This document shows positions 43,035 through 53,089 of a stretch of 60,022 bases of DNA, one piece after another. Below the pieces are notes generated by a model. It made no database searches. It was not told where the DNA came from and was given only the letters and a program-made list of their open reading frames with translations. The stretch spans positions 1-60,022 of the forward strand of contig NZ_LWBU01000365.1 of the NCBI RefSeq assembly GCF_001646665.1. The letters run 5' to 3'. Positions within the stretch are counted from its first letter, which is position 1; each line of letters opens with the position of its first letter. Origin of the DNA: Streptomyces noursei (GTDB lineage: Bacteria; Actinomycetota; Actinomycetes; Streptomycetales; Streptomycetaceae). The position numbers and the translations under genes were made by a program.

Positions 43035-46000
43035 CCCGAGAGCTCCGGCATGAGGCCCGTCTGCACCAGCGGGTTCCCCCGCTGCCGCGACACGAAGACG
43101 CCCCGGCCCGCGGGCATCGGCCGCATCCGTACGCCGCCGAGCACGTCGCCCTCCTGGGGGTCGCCGGAGAGCAGGACGCCCTGGGCGCCCAGCTCCATCA
43201 TCCGCTGCATGAACGGTTCGTAGGCGGCCCGGCTCGCTCCGGCCGAGCTGCGGGCGATGATGAACCGGACGCCCACGTCCCGTGCGAACGGCAGGTGCTC
43301 GGTGAGCTTGGCCAGCGGGTTGCCGCTCGACGTGGACACCAGGTCGTAGTCGTCGACCACCACGTACACCGACGGACCGCGCCACCAGCTGCGGTCCCGC
43401 AGCTGCTGGGCCGTGACGTCGGCGGACGGGGTGCGGCGCTGCATCAGGTCGGCGAGCGCGTCCACGTGGTGGTCCATGTTGTTGGACATCGGCACGTACT
43501 CGGCCAGGTGCGACGCGGGGGTGACGTCCAGCAGGGCACGCCGGTTGTCGATGACGAAGAACTTCGCGGAGTCGCCGTCGTACCGCTCGCACACCTGCTT
43601 GATGAGCAGCCGCAGCATGTTCGACTTGCCCGACTCGCTCTCCCCGAACACCAGGAAGAACGGGTCGCGGTCGAAGTTGACGAAGACCGGCTCCAGGTTG
43701 TTCTCGTCGATGGCGAAGGCGACGCCCCGCTTCGGCTCCGCGTACCCCGCCGGCAGGTTCTGCGCCGGCAGCTCGCGCGGCAGCAGGCGCACCTTCGGGG
43801 CGGACGGCCCGGTCCAGTGGCGGCCGATCTCCCGCACCATCGCGGCCGTGGCCTCGGCCAGGTCGCTGTCGGAGCTGATGCCGTCGATGCGCGGCACCGC
43901 GGCCATGAAGTGCAGCTTCTCCGGGACGAGACCGCGGCCCGGGACACCGCTGGGGACGTTCACGGCGATCTTGCGGTCCACCTCCGAATCCATGGTGTCG
44001 CCCAGGCGCAGCTCCAGCCGGTTCATCAGGTGGTCCTTGATGTTGGAGCGCACCTCCATCGAACGCGACGCCGTGAGGATCACGTGGATGCCGTAACCGA
44101 GGCCGCGCGCCGCCATGTCGAGGACGGCGGGTTCGAGACCCTCGTAGTCGCTGCGGAAGTTGCCCCAGCCGTCGATGACGAGGAACACGTCGCCCCAGGG
44201 CTGCTCCGCCGCCGAGATCTCCCCGCGGGCACGGAGCCTGCGGTACGTGGCGATGGAGTCGATGCCCGTGGAGCGGAAGTACTCCTCGCGCCGCGACAGG
44301 ATGCCGTACACCTCGGCGACCGTGCGCCGCACCTTCTCCGGGTCGAGGCGCGACGCCACCCCGCCGACGTGCGGCAGCTCCGCGACGGCCGACAGACCGC
44401 CGCCACCGAAGTCGAGTCCGTAGAACTGGACCTCCTGCGGTGTGTGCGTCAGGGCGAAGCCCGCGACGAGGGTGCGCAGCAGCGTCGACTTGCCGGACTG
44501 CGGGCCGCCGATGATCTGCATGTGGCCGGCCGCACCGGAGAAGTCCCGGTACAGCACGTCCCGGCGCTGCTCGAAGGGCTTGTCGACCACGCCGAGCGGC
44601 ACGACCAGCCGGCCCGCGCCCTCGTACCCGGGCTGCGTCAGCCCGCGGCCGTCCACGCCCGCGAGGCCGGGCAGGATCTCGTCCAGCGGCGGCGGGTTGT
44701 CCAGCGGCGGCAGCCACACCTGGTGGGCCTCCGCGCCGCGGCCCTCCAGCCGCCGCACGATCACGTCGAGCACGGAGTCGGCGAGGGCGTCGTCCTCCGC
44801 GCCCCGCGCCTCGGGGACGGACGGGCGCGCGGCCGGTTCGACGTAACGGACCGGGACCGGCGCGGCGGTGAAGGGCACCGGCCGCAGGTCGACCGGCAGG
44901 GACCCGCCCTGGAGGGGGGTGTGCCGGCCGGCGCGGTACACGCCGGAGACGTACGCCGCCTTGAAGCGGACCATCTCGTCGGTGCCGTACTTGAGGTACC
45001 CGGAGCCGGGGACGTTGGGCAGCGAGTACGCGTCGGGCACACCGATCGCCGCACGCGACTCGGCCGCGGAGAAGGTCCGCAGGCCGATCCGGTACGACAG
45101 GTAGGTCTCCAGGCCGCGCAGCCGGCCCTCCTCCAGGCGCTGGGACGCCAGGAGCAGGTGCACGCCGAGGGACCGGCCGATGCGGCCGATCTGCACGAAC
45201 ATCTCGATGAAGTCCGGCATGGCGGTGAGGAGTTCGCTGAACTCGTCGATGACCAGGACGAGGGAGGGGATCGGCTGGAGCGGCGCTCCGGCGGCCCGCG
45301 CCTTCTCGTAGTCGTGGATGTTGGCGTAGTTGCCGGCGTCGCGCAGCATCTCCTGGCGCCGGTTGAGCTCGCCGCGGATCGAGTCGCCCATGCGGTCGAC
45401 CAGCGTCAGGTCGTCCGCGAGGTTGGTGATGACCGCGGCGACGTGCGGCATCTGGGACATGCCCGCGAAGGTGGCGCCGCCCTTGAAGTCGGCGAGGACG
45501 AAGTTGAGGGTCTCGGACGAGTGCGTGACGGCGAGGCCCAGCACCAGGGTCCGCAGCAGTTCGGACTTGCCGGAACCGGTGGCGCCGACGCACAGGCCGT
45601 GCGGCCCCATGCCCTCCTGGGCGGCCTCCTTCAGGTCCAGCATCACCGGGGAGCCGTCCTCGCCCACACCGATCGGCACCCGCAGCCGCTCCGACTGCGA
45701 CCGCGGCCGCCAGGTGCGGCTGACGTCGACCGACGCGGCGTCGCCGAGGTTCAGCAGGTCGGTGAAGTCCAGGTTGGCGAGGAGCGGTTCGTCGTCGTCC
45801 GAGCCCGAGGCGATGCGCAGCGGGGCCAGCTGGCGGGCGAGCGCCTCCGCGGCCTCCGGCCCGAGACGGTCGGGTGTCCCGTCGTACACGTGACCGTGGC
45901 CGGACTCCAGGCGGAGGGAGTCGGGGCGCACGGTCACCGACAGTCCGCCGCGCGGCCCGTGCAGCTCGCCCGGTACGACCTCGATGATCGTCACGCCCTG

Positions 46001-47002
46001 GATGCCCTCCGGGGCGGCGAGCGCCGACATCGCGGGGACCGACTGGCCGTCGAGGACGACGACGATGTGCGGCTGGTCCAGCAACGGCTGGCCGCCGCCG
46101 TGGAAGCGGGGGCGCCCTTCCAGGCGTACGGCCAGCATGTCCTGGAGGTCCCGCGAGTCCGTGGTGATCATGCGGCGGCTGCCCGCGCCGTCGCCGGGGC
46201 CGGGCGCCTGGACGTGCGGGAGCCACTTGGCCCACTCCCAGTGCGGTGCCGCGGCCGGGTCCGCGGCGATCGCGACGACGAGGTCCTCGGGGGAGTGCAG
46301 CGCGGCGAGGGAACCGACCATGGCCCGCGCCGACGAGCGGACGGAGTCGGGGTCCCCGCTCACGGTCAGGTGGTAGAACGCCCGCAGGGACACGGCCATG
46401 GGCAGGCCGTCGAGCGTGCCGTGGGCCGAGAGGAACTGCTGCATGGCGCCCGCGGTGAGCGGCTCCAGCTCGTCCACGGGGGCGGTCTCGGGCGCGACCA
46501 GCGGGGTGGCGAGCTGCTGGCTGCCCAGGCCGATGCGCACCTGCCCGAAGTCGTCGTCGCCGATGCGCCGTTCCCACACCCGGCTTCCCTCGGCGACCAG
46601 CGCCCACAGCTGCTCGGGCGACGGGTGGAGGTAGAACTGCGCGTCGCGCTGCCGGTGCGCCGTCTTCAGCACCGAACGCCGCGTCTGCGTCAGGTACTTG
46701 AGGTAGTCGCGCCGCAGGTCGGCGAGCTGCCCCTGGGTGCCCCGCCGGTAGCGCACGAGCATCGCGACGGCCATGGCGACGGTGGAGGCGATCATCACCA
46801 TGCCCATGATGCGCATGACGGGGTTGGGCGTCATGAAGAAGAAGACGACCGAGCCGCCCATGCCGAGCGTTGGCAGCAACTGCATGAGGACGCCCTCCTG
46901 CTGACCCCTCGGCAGCTCGGGCGGCGGTTGCAGCTGCACCGGGTCGCCCGGCACCTCGGAGGGCAGGACCCGTGGTGGGCGCTTGACGACGATCTGACTC
47001 AC
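43031..47002 (-). CDS. eccC: Type VII secretion protein EccC (fused EccCa/EccCb ATPase)
   Basis: A 1,323-residue FtsK/SpoIIIE-type motor of the T7SS. Two N-terminal membrane helices (about 40-85) anchor it, followed by three ATPase domains with Walker A GATGSGKSE (about 472), GGPQSGKST (about 830) and GESESGKSN (about 1117). Walker B is LVLVIDEFSE in the first, but VFLVIDGWGN in the second, where the usual Glu is Gly, and VYVVVDDYD in the third. Known EccC biology has the first domain as the active motor, with the others binding substrate tails. Start is GTG 47002. It is divergent from eccD. Confidence 0.96.
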   Translation of the reverse strand: MSQIVVKRPPRVLPSEVPGDPVQLQPPPELPRGQQEGVLMQLLPTLGMGGSVVFFFMTPNPVMRIMGMVMIASTVAMAVAMLVRYRRGTQGQLADLRRDYLKYLTQTRRSVLKTAHRQRDAQFYLHPSPEQLWALVAEGSRVWERRIGDDDFGQVRIGLGSQQLATPLVAPETAPVDELEPLTAGAMQQFLSAHGTLDGLPMAVSLRAFYHLTVSGDPDSVRSSARAMVGSLAALHSPEDLVVAIAADPAAAPHWEWAKWLPHVQAPGPGDGAGSRRMITTDSRDLQDMLAVRLEGRPRFHGGGQPLLDQPHIVVVLDGQSVPAMSALAAPEGIQGVTIIEVVPGELHGPRGGLSVTVRPDSLRLESGHGHVYDGTPDRLGPEAAEALARQLAPLRIASGSDDDEPLLANLDFTDLLNLGDAASVDVSRTWRPRSQSERLRVPIGVGEDGSPVMLDLKEAAQEGMGPHGLCVGATGSGKSELLRTLVLGLAVTHSSETLNFVLADFKGGATFAGMSQMPHVAAVITNLADDLTLVDRMGDSIRGELNRRQEMLRDAGNYANIHDYEKARAAGAPLQPIPSLVLVIDEFSELLTAMPDFIEMFVQIGRIGRSLGVHLLLASQRLEEGRLRGLETYLSYRIGLRTFSAAESRAAIGVPDAYSLPNVPGSGYLKYGTDEMVRFKAAYVSGVYRAGRHTPLQGGSLPVDLRPVPFTAAPVPVRYVEPAARPSVPEARGAEDDALADSVLDVIVRRLEGRGAEAHQVWLPPLDNPPPLDEILPGLAGVDGRGLTQPGYEGAGRLVVPLGVVDKPFEQRRDVLYRDFSGAAGHMQIIGGPQSGKSTLLRTLVAGFALTHTPQEVQFYGLDFGGGGLSAVAELPHVGGVASRLDPEKVRRTVAEVYGILSRREEYFRSTGIDSIATYRRLRARGEISAAEQPWGDVFLVIDGWGNFRSDYEGLEPAVLDMAARGLGYGIHVILTASRSMEVRSNIKDHLMNRLELRLGDTMDSEVDRKIAVNVPSGVPGRGLVPEKLHFMAAVPRIDGISSDSDLAEATAAMVREIGRHWTGPSAPKVRLLPRELPAQNLPAGYAEPKRGVAFAIDENNLEPVFVNFDRDPFFLVFGESESGKSNMLRLLIKQVCERYDGDSAKFFVIDNRRALLDVTPASHLAEYVPMSNNMDHHVDALADLMQRRTPSADVTAQQLRDRSWWRGPSVYVVVDDYDLVSTSSGNPLAKLTEHLPFARDVGVRFIIARSSAGASRAAYEPFMQRMMELGAQGVLLSGDPQEGDVLGGVRMRPMPAGRGVFVSRQRGNPLVQTGLMPELSG

Positions 47003-47217
47003 AGCTCACCAATTCCCTTGCCGGACGGAAATGTTCCTATCGGCGCCCCCGTGGCGACGGGCTCCATCCGCGCTGGGGATCCTACTGGCGGAGGGGATGA
47101 CGGGTGGGCGGTAGGGTGGCGCGACGTGTTGGCGCGGGCGTGAACCAACGCAAATACCGGCTCATTGCGACCGTGCCTGGCCGATGATCCACGAATCACC
47201 ACGAGGGGATGCAGCAG

Positions 47218-48708
47218 GTGAGTATGACGGCCTCAGCCGCGGCCACCGGAACCGGTCACCCGGCACCCGCGACTCCGTCCGCCGGCGGAACGGGCTTCTG
47301 CCGTGTCACTGTCGTCGCACCGGACGGCCGCGTCGACGTCGCACTGCCCGAGGACATCCCCCTGGCCGACCTCCACCCGGAGATCCTCCGGCTGTCCGGC
47401 CAGAGCCCCGCCCCCGGCGCCCCGGTCGGCTACCACCTCGTCCGCCGCGACGGCACGGTGCTCGACAGCGCCCGCTCCCTGGCCGCCCAGCGCATCCTCG
47501 ACGGCGAACTGCTGTCCCTGCGGCCGTTCGCCGAGTCGCTGCCGCCCGCCGTCTTCGACGACGTGTCCGACGCCGTCGCCTCGGCGGTCGCCCGTGACCG
47601 GACGCTGTGGACCGACGAGCTGATGCGCGGCGCCGGTCTCTTCGGCGGGTCCGCGCTGCTGGTGCTGCTCGCCTTCGTGCTGTGGTCGTCCGACCCCCGG
47701 CACGACATGCACGGCCTGCCGGGCATCCTCGCCGCGGTCGGCGGGGTGCTGCTGCTGGCGCTCGCCGGCGTCCGGGCCCGGGTGTACGACGACCGGGGCT
47801 CCGCCGTGGCGCTGGGCACCGGCGCCGTGGTGAACGCGGCCGTCGCCGGTGCCGGGCTGCTGGCGCCCGCCGCCGGGCAGGGCAACGGCAAGCTCCAGTT
47901 CCTGCTCGCCTGCGCGGCGGTGCTCGTCGTCTCCGTCGTCCTCACCTTCGTCGCCCCCAGCGGGGACGGCCCCTTCGTCGCGTTCGTCGTCGCCTCCGGC
48001 ACCGGGGCCCTGGTGACCTTCGCCGCGATCCTCACCCGGATGACCGCGACCGAGACGGCCGCCGTGTGCGCGCCGCTGGCCGTGGGCGCCCTGGCCTTCC
48101 TCCCCGGCCTCTCCACCCGCTTCGCCCGGCTCCCCATCGGCTTCGAGCCGCCCAGGACCGCCGTCGGCGGCTACGGGGCCGACCCCGAGCCTTCCGGGCC
48201 GGTGGACGCCGAGCGCATCGCCGCCCAGGTCCGGCGCGGGCACGAGCTGCTGGTGGGCCTCGTCGGCGGCTGCGCGCTGCTGGCGGTGGGCTCCGCCGCG
48301 GTGCTCGGCTTCTCCGACGACGTGTGGGGGCAGCTGCTCGCCCTCGCCACCGGCGCGGCCATGATGATGCGCGCACACCTCTTCCGCTACACCGCCCAGG
48401 TCGGCTGCGCCCTCGCGGCCGGCCTCGGCGCCCTCGTCCTGCTGGGGCTCGGGCTGAGCCTCGACCCGCCCGCCGGGCTGTGGCGCGACGCCACGGCGCT
48501 GGACATCCGCACGGTGTGGCTGGCCGCGGCGGTCGCGGCGGTCGCCGCGCTGATCACCGCCATCGGACTGATCGTGCCGCGCAAGGGCGTCACCCCCTTC
48601 TGGGGCCGGTTCCTGGAGATCGCGGAGACGTTCGTCCTCCTCACGCTCATCCCCCTCTGCCTCGCCGTGTTCGACGTGTACCACTCGATCCGGGCCATGA
48701 CGTCCTGA
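47218..48708 (+). CDS. eccD: Type VII secretion integral membrane protein EccD
   Basis: A 496-residue membrane protein. A ubiquitin-like YukD domain (about 25-105; CRVTVVAPDGRVDVALPEDI) is followed by about 11 membrane helices, starting near residue 135 and ending with FVLLTLIPLCLAVFDVYHSI. EccD forms the membrane pore scaffold of the T7SS core. GTG 47218 is chosen because GAGGGG lies 9 bp upstream; ATG 47209 and ATG 47224 are in the same frame. Confidence 0.95.
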   Translation: MSMTASAAATGTGHPAPATPSAGGTGFCRVTVVAPDGRVDVALPEDIPLADLHPEILRLSGQSPAPGAPVGYHLVRRDGTVLDSARSLAAQRILDGELLSLRPFAESLPPAVFDDVSDAVASAVARDRTLWTDELMRGAGLFGGSALLVLLAFVLWSSDPRHDMHGLPGILAAVGGVLLLALAGVRARVYDDRGSAVALGTGAVVNAAVAGAGLLAPAAGQGNGKLQFLLACAAVLVVSVVLTFVAPSGDGPFVAFVVASGTGALVTFAAILTRMTATETAAVCAPLAVGALAFLPGLSTRFARLPIGFEPPRTAVGGYGADPEPSGPVDAERIAAQVRRGHELLVGLVGGCALLAVGSAAVLGFSDDVWGQLLALATGAAMMMRAHLFRYTAQVGCALAAGLGALVLLGLGLSLDPPAGLWRDATALDIRTVWLAAAVAAVAALITAIGLIVPRKGVTPFWGRFLEIAETFVLLTLIPLCLAVFDVYHSIRAMTS

Positions 48709-48863
48709 GCGGCTGGTACGCTGTGTGACGGCCGTTTGTGTACGCGCTTCCGGAGAATCTGGAAGCAGCGCTCATCGGACCTTCGCCTCCGAGTCACGGA
48801 AGCTCCCCTGAGACCAAGACCAGGGGCACTCGTGGGCGCATCGAACACCAAGAGGAGTACCGA

Positions 48864-49154
48864 GTGTCTCTCGACGCCGCTACGAAGAAGCAGATCATGG
48901 CCGAGTTCGGCACCAAGGAGGGCGACACCGGCTCCCCCGAGGTTCAGGTCGCCATGCTCTCCCGCCGCATCTCGGACCTGACCGAGCACCTCAAGACCCA
49001 CAAGCACGACCACCACTCCCGTCGTGGTCTGCTGATCCTGGTCGGCCAGCGTCGCCGTCTGCTGCAGTACCTGGCCAAGAAGGACATCCAGCGCTTCCGT
49101 ACGCTGGTCGACCGCCTCGGCATCCGCCGCGGTGCGGCCGGCGGCGCCAAGTAA
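48864..49154 (+). CDS. rpsO: 30S ribosomal protein S15
   Basis: This 96-residue primary 16S rRNA-binding protein carries the S15 signature DTGSPEVQVAMLSRRISDLTEH, and the KTHKHDHHSRRGLLILVGQR and YLAKKDIQRFRTLVDRLGIR blocks. GTG 48864 is used because AGAGGAG lies 7 bp upstream; the frame continues upstream without homology. It precedes pnp, a conserved pairing in bacteria. Confidence 0.97.
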   Translation: MSLDAATKKQIMAEFGTKEGDTGSPEVQVAMLSRRISDLTEHLKTHKHDHHSRRGLLILVGQRRRLLQYLAKKDIQRFRTLVDRLGIRRGAAGGAK

Positions 49155-49163
49155 GACGCCGTG

Positions 49164-49200
49164 AAGGGAGCGGTTCCCACTCTTAGGGGGCCGCTCCCTT
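49164..49200 (+). terminator. Terminator / processing hairpin between rpsO and pnp
   Basis: A 10-bp stem (AAGGGAGCGG / CCGCTCCCTT) with a 17-nt loop, followed by TTG. It would attenuate rpsO transcription while allowing read-through to pnp. The equivalent intergenic hairpin of S. coelicolor is known to be an RNase III site, so this one may also be processed. Confidence 0.75.
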
Positions 49201-49455
49201 TGCTGTACATGCGGAGTGTCGCCCCACCTTTGTAGGCTGGGCTTACACAACGCCATAACGGAAAAGCGACAACCACATACAGGAGAGGTGCTCCGGCGCC
49301 GTCGCCGGTCCTCGGTAGTGGCCCCCGGGAGAGATCACCCCGGGCGCTTCGATCGAAGACCGGCCCCGCACACACGGCGCACTTCTCCGCCCCGTCCCCG
49401 CGCCACACGGGCGTACCGGGACGCAAAGACGACAAGCAACGGAGAATTCGCTTTG

Positions 49456-51678
49456 GTGGAGAACGAGACCCACTACGCCGAGGCCGTCATCGACAACGGC
49501 ACCTTCGGCACCCGCACCATCCGCTTCGAGACGGGCCGCCTGGCCAAGCAGGCCGCCGGCTCCGCCGTGGCGTACCTGGACGACGACACCATGGTGCTGT
49601 CGGCCACCACCGCTTCCAAGAAGCCCAAGGACCAGCTCGACTTCTTCCCCCTGACGGTGGACGTCGAGGAGCGGATGTACGCGGCCGGCAAGATCCCCGG
49701 CTCCTTCTTCCGCCGTGAGGGCCGCCCCTCCGAGGACGCCGTCCTCACCTGCCGCCTGATCGACCGGCCGCTGCGCCCCTCCTTCAAGAAGGGCCTGCGC
49801 AACGAGATCCAGATCGTCGAGACGATCATGGCGCTCAACCCCGACCACCTGTACGACGTGGTCGCGATCAACGCCGCCTCCTGCTCCACGCAGCTGGCCG
49901 GCCTGCCCTTCTCCGGCCCGATCGGCGGCACCCGTGTCGCGCTGATCAACGGCCAGTGGGTCGCGTTCCCGACGCACACCGAGCTCGAGGACGCCGTCTT
50001 CGACATGGTCGTCGCCGGTCGCGTCCTGGAGGACGGCGACGTCGCGATCATGATGGTCGAGGCCGAGGCCACCGAGAAGACCATCCAGCTCGTCAAGGGC
50101 GGCGCCGAGGCGCCCACCGAGGAGGTCGTCGCCGCCGGTCTCGAGGCCGCGAAGCCCTTCATCAAGGTCCTCTGCAAGGCCCAGTCGGACCTCGCCGCCA
50201 AGGCCGCCAAGCCGGTCGGCGAGTTCCCGGTCTTCCTCGACTACCAGGACGACGTCCTGGAGGCGCTGACCGCCGCGGTGAAGAACGAGCTCTCCCAGGC
50301 GCTCACCATCGCCGGCAAGCAGGAGCGCGAGGCCGAGCTGGACCGCGTCAAGGAGATCGCCGCCGAGAAGCTGCTCCCGCAGTTCGAGGGCCGCGAGAAG
50401 GAGATCTCCGCCGCGTACCGCGCGCTGACCAAGAAGCTGGTCCGCGAGCGCGTCATCAAGGACAAGGTCCGCATCGACGGCCGTGGCCTGACGGACATCC
50501 GTACGCTGGCCGCCGAGGTCGAGGCCATCCCGCGCGTGCACGGCTCCGCGCTGTTCGAGCGTGGCGAGACCCAGATCCTGGGCGTCACCACCCTCAACAT
50601 GCTCCGCATGGAGCAGCAGCTGGACACCCTCTCCCCGGTGACCCGCAAGCGCTACATGCACAACTACAACTTCCCGCCGTACTCCGTCGGTGAGACCGGC
50701 CGCGTGGGCTCGCCCAAGCGCCGCGAGATCGGCCACGGCGCGCTCGCCGAGCGCGCCATCGTGCCGGTGCTGCCGACGCGCGAGGAGTTCCCGTACGCGA
50801 TCCGCCAGGTGTCCGAGGCCCTCGGCTCCAACGGCTCGACGTCCATGGGCTCGGTCTGCGCCTCCACCATGTCGCTGCTGAACGCCGGTGTGCCCCTCAA
50901 GGCCCCCGTCGCCGGTATCGCCATGGGCCTGATCTCCGAGGAGATCGACGGCAAGACGCACTACGTCGCCCTCACCGACATCCTCGGTGCGGAGGACGCC
51001 TTCGGCGACATGGACTTCAAGGTCGCCGGTACGAAGGACTTCGTCACCGCCCTCCAGCTCGACACCAAGCTGGACGGCATCCCGGCGTCCGTCCTGGCCG
51101 CGGCCCTCAAGCAGGCCCGTGACGCCCGCCTCCACATCCTCGACGTGATGATGGAAGCGATCGACACGCCCGACGAGATGTCCCCCAACGCCCCGCGGAT
51201 CATCACCGTCAAGATCCCCGTGGACAAGATCGGCGAGGTCATCGGCCCCAAGGGCAAGATGATCAACCAGATCCAGGAGGACACCGGCGCCGAGATCACG
51301 ATCGAGGACGACGGCACCATCTACATCGGTGCCCAGGTCGGCTCGCAGGCCGAGGCCGCCCGCGCCACGATCAACGGCATCGCCAACCCGACCATGCCGG
51401 AGGTCGGCGAGCGCTACCTGGGTACGGTCGTCAAGACCACCACCTTCGGCGCGTTCGTCTCCCTGCTCCCGGGCAAGGACGGCCTGCTGCACATCTCGCA
51501 GATCCGCAAGCTCGCCGGTGGCAAGCGCGTGGAGAACGTCGAGGACGTGCTCGCGGTCGGCTCCAAGGTCCAGGTCGAGATCGCCGAGATCGACCAGCGC
51601 GGCAAGCTCTCCCTGATCCCCGTGGTCGCGGACGAGGACGCCGCCGAGGGTGACACGAAGGACGACACCGACCAGTGA
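49456..51678 (+). CDS. pnp: Polyribonucleotide nucleotidyltransferase (PNPase)
   Basis: A 740-residue 3'-5' phosphorolytic exoribonuclease, which in Streptomyces also adds RNA tails. Two RNase PH domains are present (about 1-230 and 340-570; the second with FPPYSVGETGRVGSPKRREI), followed by KH (VIGPKGKMINQIQEDTGAEI) and S1 (YLGTVVKTTTFGAFVSLLPG) domains. Start is at GTG 49456 (VENETHYAEAV); TTG 49453 is immediately before it. Its stop overlaps the M16 peptidase start (GTGA). Confidence 0.98.
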   Translation: MENETHYAEAVIDNGTFGTRTIRFETGRLAKQAAGSAVAYLDDDTMVLSATTASKKPKDQLDFFPLTVDVEERMYAAGKIPGSFFRREGRPSEDAVLTCRLIDRPLRPSFKKGLRNEIQIVETIMALNPDHLYDVVAINAASCSTQLAGLPFSGPIGGTRVALINGQWVAFPTHTELEDAVFDMVVAGRVLEDGDVAIMMVEAEATEKTIQLVKGGAEAPTEEVVAAGLEAAKPFIKVLCKAQSDLAAKAAKPVGEFPVFLDYQDDVLEALTAAVKNELSQALTIAGKQEREAELDRVKEIAAEKLLPQFEGREKEISAAYRALTKKLVRERVIKDKVRIDGRGLTDIRTLAAEVEAIPRVHGSALFERGETQILGVTTLNMLRMEQQLDTLSPVTRKRYMHNYNFPPYSVGETGRVGSPKRREIGHGALAERAIVPVLPTREEFPYAIRQVSEALGSNGSTSMGSVCASTMSLLNAGVPLKAPVAGIAMGLISEEIDGKTHYVALTDILGAEDAFGDMDFKVAGTKDFVTALQLDTKLDGIPASVLAAALKQARDARLHILDVMMEAIDTPDEMSPNAPRIITVKIPVDKIGEVIGPKGKMINQIQEDTGAEITIEDDGTIYIGAQVGSQAEAARATINGIANPTMPEVGERYLGTVVKTTTFGAFVSLLPGKDGLLHISQIRKLAGGKRVENVEDVLAVGSKVQVEIAEIDQRGKLSLIPVVADEDAAEGDTKDDTDQ

Positions 51679-53054
51679 CGTCCCGTAGTCCGAAGACGAC
51701 GGCCCGCACCTCCTCGGAGGCGCGGGCCGTCGCCCGTACCCAAACGCTCCTCAAGGGCAAGGACGGCATCGGCACCGTCCGCCGCACGACGCTCCCCGGC
51801 GGCCTGCGCATCGTCACCGAGACCCTGCCCTCCGTGCGCTCCGCCACCTTCGGCATCTGGGCGCACGTCGGCTCCCGCGACGAGACGCCCACCCTGGGCG
51901 GCGCCACGCACTACCTGGAGCACCTCCTCTTCAAGGGCACGCACCGGCGCAGCGCCCTCGACATCTCCTCCGCCCTCGACGCGGTCGGCGGCGAGATGAA
52001 CGCCTTCACGGCGAAGGAGTACACCTGCTACTACGCGCGCGTGCTGGACACCGACCTGCCGCTCGCCATCGACGTCGTGTGCGACATGCTCACCGGCTCG
52101 CTGATCCTCCAGGAGGACGTGGACGCCGAGCGCGGCGTCATCCTCGAAGAGATCGCGATGACCGAGGACGACCCGGGCGACGTCGTCCACGACCTGTTCG
52201 CCAGGACGATGTTCGGCGACACCCCGCTGGGCCGCCCCGTCCTCGGCACCGTCGACACCGTCGAGGCGCTCACGGCGGACCGCATCCGCCGCTTCTACAA
52301 GAAGCACTACGACCCGACGCACCTCGTCGTCGCCGCCGCCGGCAACGTCGACCACGCCACGGTCGTACGCCAGGTCCGCCGCGCCTTCGAGAAGGCCGGC
52401 GCCCTCACCCGCGCGGACGCCGTCCCGGTCGCCCCGCGCGACGGCCGGCGCACCATCCGCACCGCGGGCCGCGTCGAGGTTCTCAACCGCCGCACCGAGC
52501 AGGCCCACGTGGTCCTCGGCGTGCCCGGCCTCGCCCGCGCCGACGACCGCCGCTGGGCCCTGGGCGTGCTGAACACCGCCCTCGGCGGCGGCATGTCCTC
52601 GCGGCTCTTCCAGGAGGTCCGCGAGAAGCGCGGCCTGGCGTACAGCGTCTACTCCTACACCTCGGGCTTCGCCGACTGCGGCCTGTTCGGCGTGTACGCG
52701 GGCTGCCGCCCCAGCCAGGTCCACGACGTGCTGAGCATCTGCCGGGACGAGCTGGACCGGGTCGCGGGCGAGGGCCTCACCGACGACGAGATCGCCCGGG
52801 CCATCGGCCAGCTGAAGGGCTCCACCGTCCTCGGCCTGGAGGACACCGGCGCGCTGATGAACCGCCTCGGCAAGAGCGAGCTGTGCTGGGGCGACCACAT
52901 GTCGGTCGACGACATGCTCGCCCGGATGGCGGCCGTCACCCCCGATGATGTACGAGAAGTGGCCGCCGAGCTCCTGGGACAGCGCCCGTCGCTGTCGGTG
53001 ATCGGCCCCCTGAAGGACAAGCAGGCGGACCGCCTCCACACCGCGGTCGCGTAA
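51675..53054 (+). CDS. M16 family zinc peptidase (insulinase-like)
   Basis: A 459-residue single-chain M16B peptidase. The inverted zinc motif is H79-Y-L-E82-H83 (ATHYLEHLLFKGT), with a third ligand at E159 in RGVILEEIAM. The C-terminal half contains the inactive homologous domain with the R/Y pair (SRLFQEVREKRGLAYSVYSY). These proteins act on unfolded or signal-peptide-like substrates; the target is not known. It overlaps pnp by 4 bp and is conserved next to it in Streptomyces. Confidence 0.95.
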   Translation: MTSRSPKTTARTSSEARAVARTQTLLKGKDGIGTVRRTTLPGGLRIVTETLPSVRSATFGIWAHVGSRDETPTLGGATHYLEHLLFKGTHRRSALDISSALDAVGGEMNAFTAKEYTCYYARVLDTDLPLAIDVVCDMLTGSLILQEDVDAERGVILEEIAMTEDDPGDVVHDLFARTMFGDTPLGRPVLGTVDTVEALTADRIRRFYKKHYDPTHLVVAAAGNVDHATVVRQVRRAFEKAGALTRADAVPVAPRDGRRTIRTAGRVEVLNRRTEQAHVVLGVPGLARADDRRWALGVLNTALGGGMSSRLFQEVREKRGLAYSVYSYTSGFADCGLFGVYAGCRPSQVHDVLSICRDELDRVAGEGLTDDEIARAIGQLKGSTVLGLEDTGALMNRLGKSELCWGDHMSVDDMLARMAAVTPDDVREVAAELLGQRPSLSVIGPLKDKQADRLHTAVA

Positions 53055-53089
53055 CGCCACATCTGGACGGAACCGAAGGAAGTACGAGC

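Noticed and set aside
42447..47012. A second minus-strand frame overlapping eccC, continuous with the small membrane protein
   Set aside because: Only its last ~195 codons make sense; the EccC frame contains all conserved motifs. The membrane protein was called from GTG 43034.
43295..47143. A ~1,280-codon open frame on the plus strand opposite eccC
   Set aside because: The minus strand encodes a clear three-ATPase EccC; the plus frame has no motif, start context or composition of a real gene.
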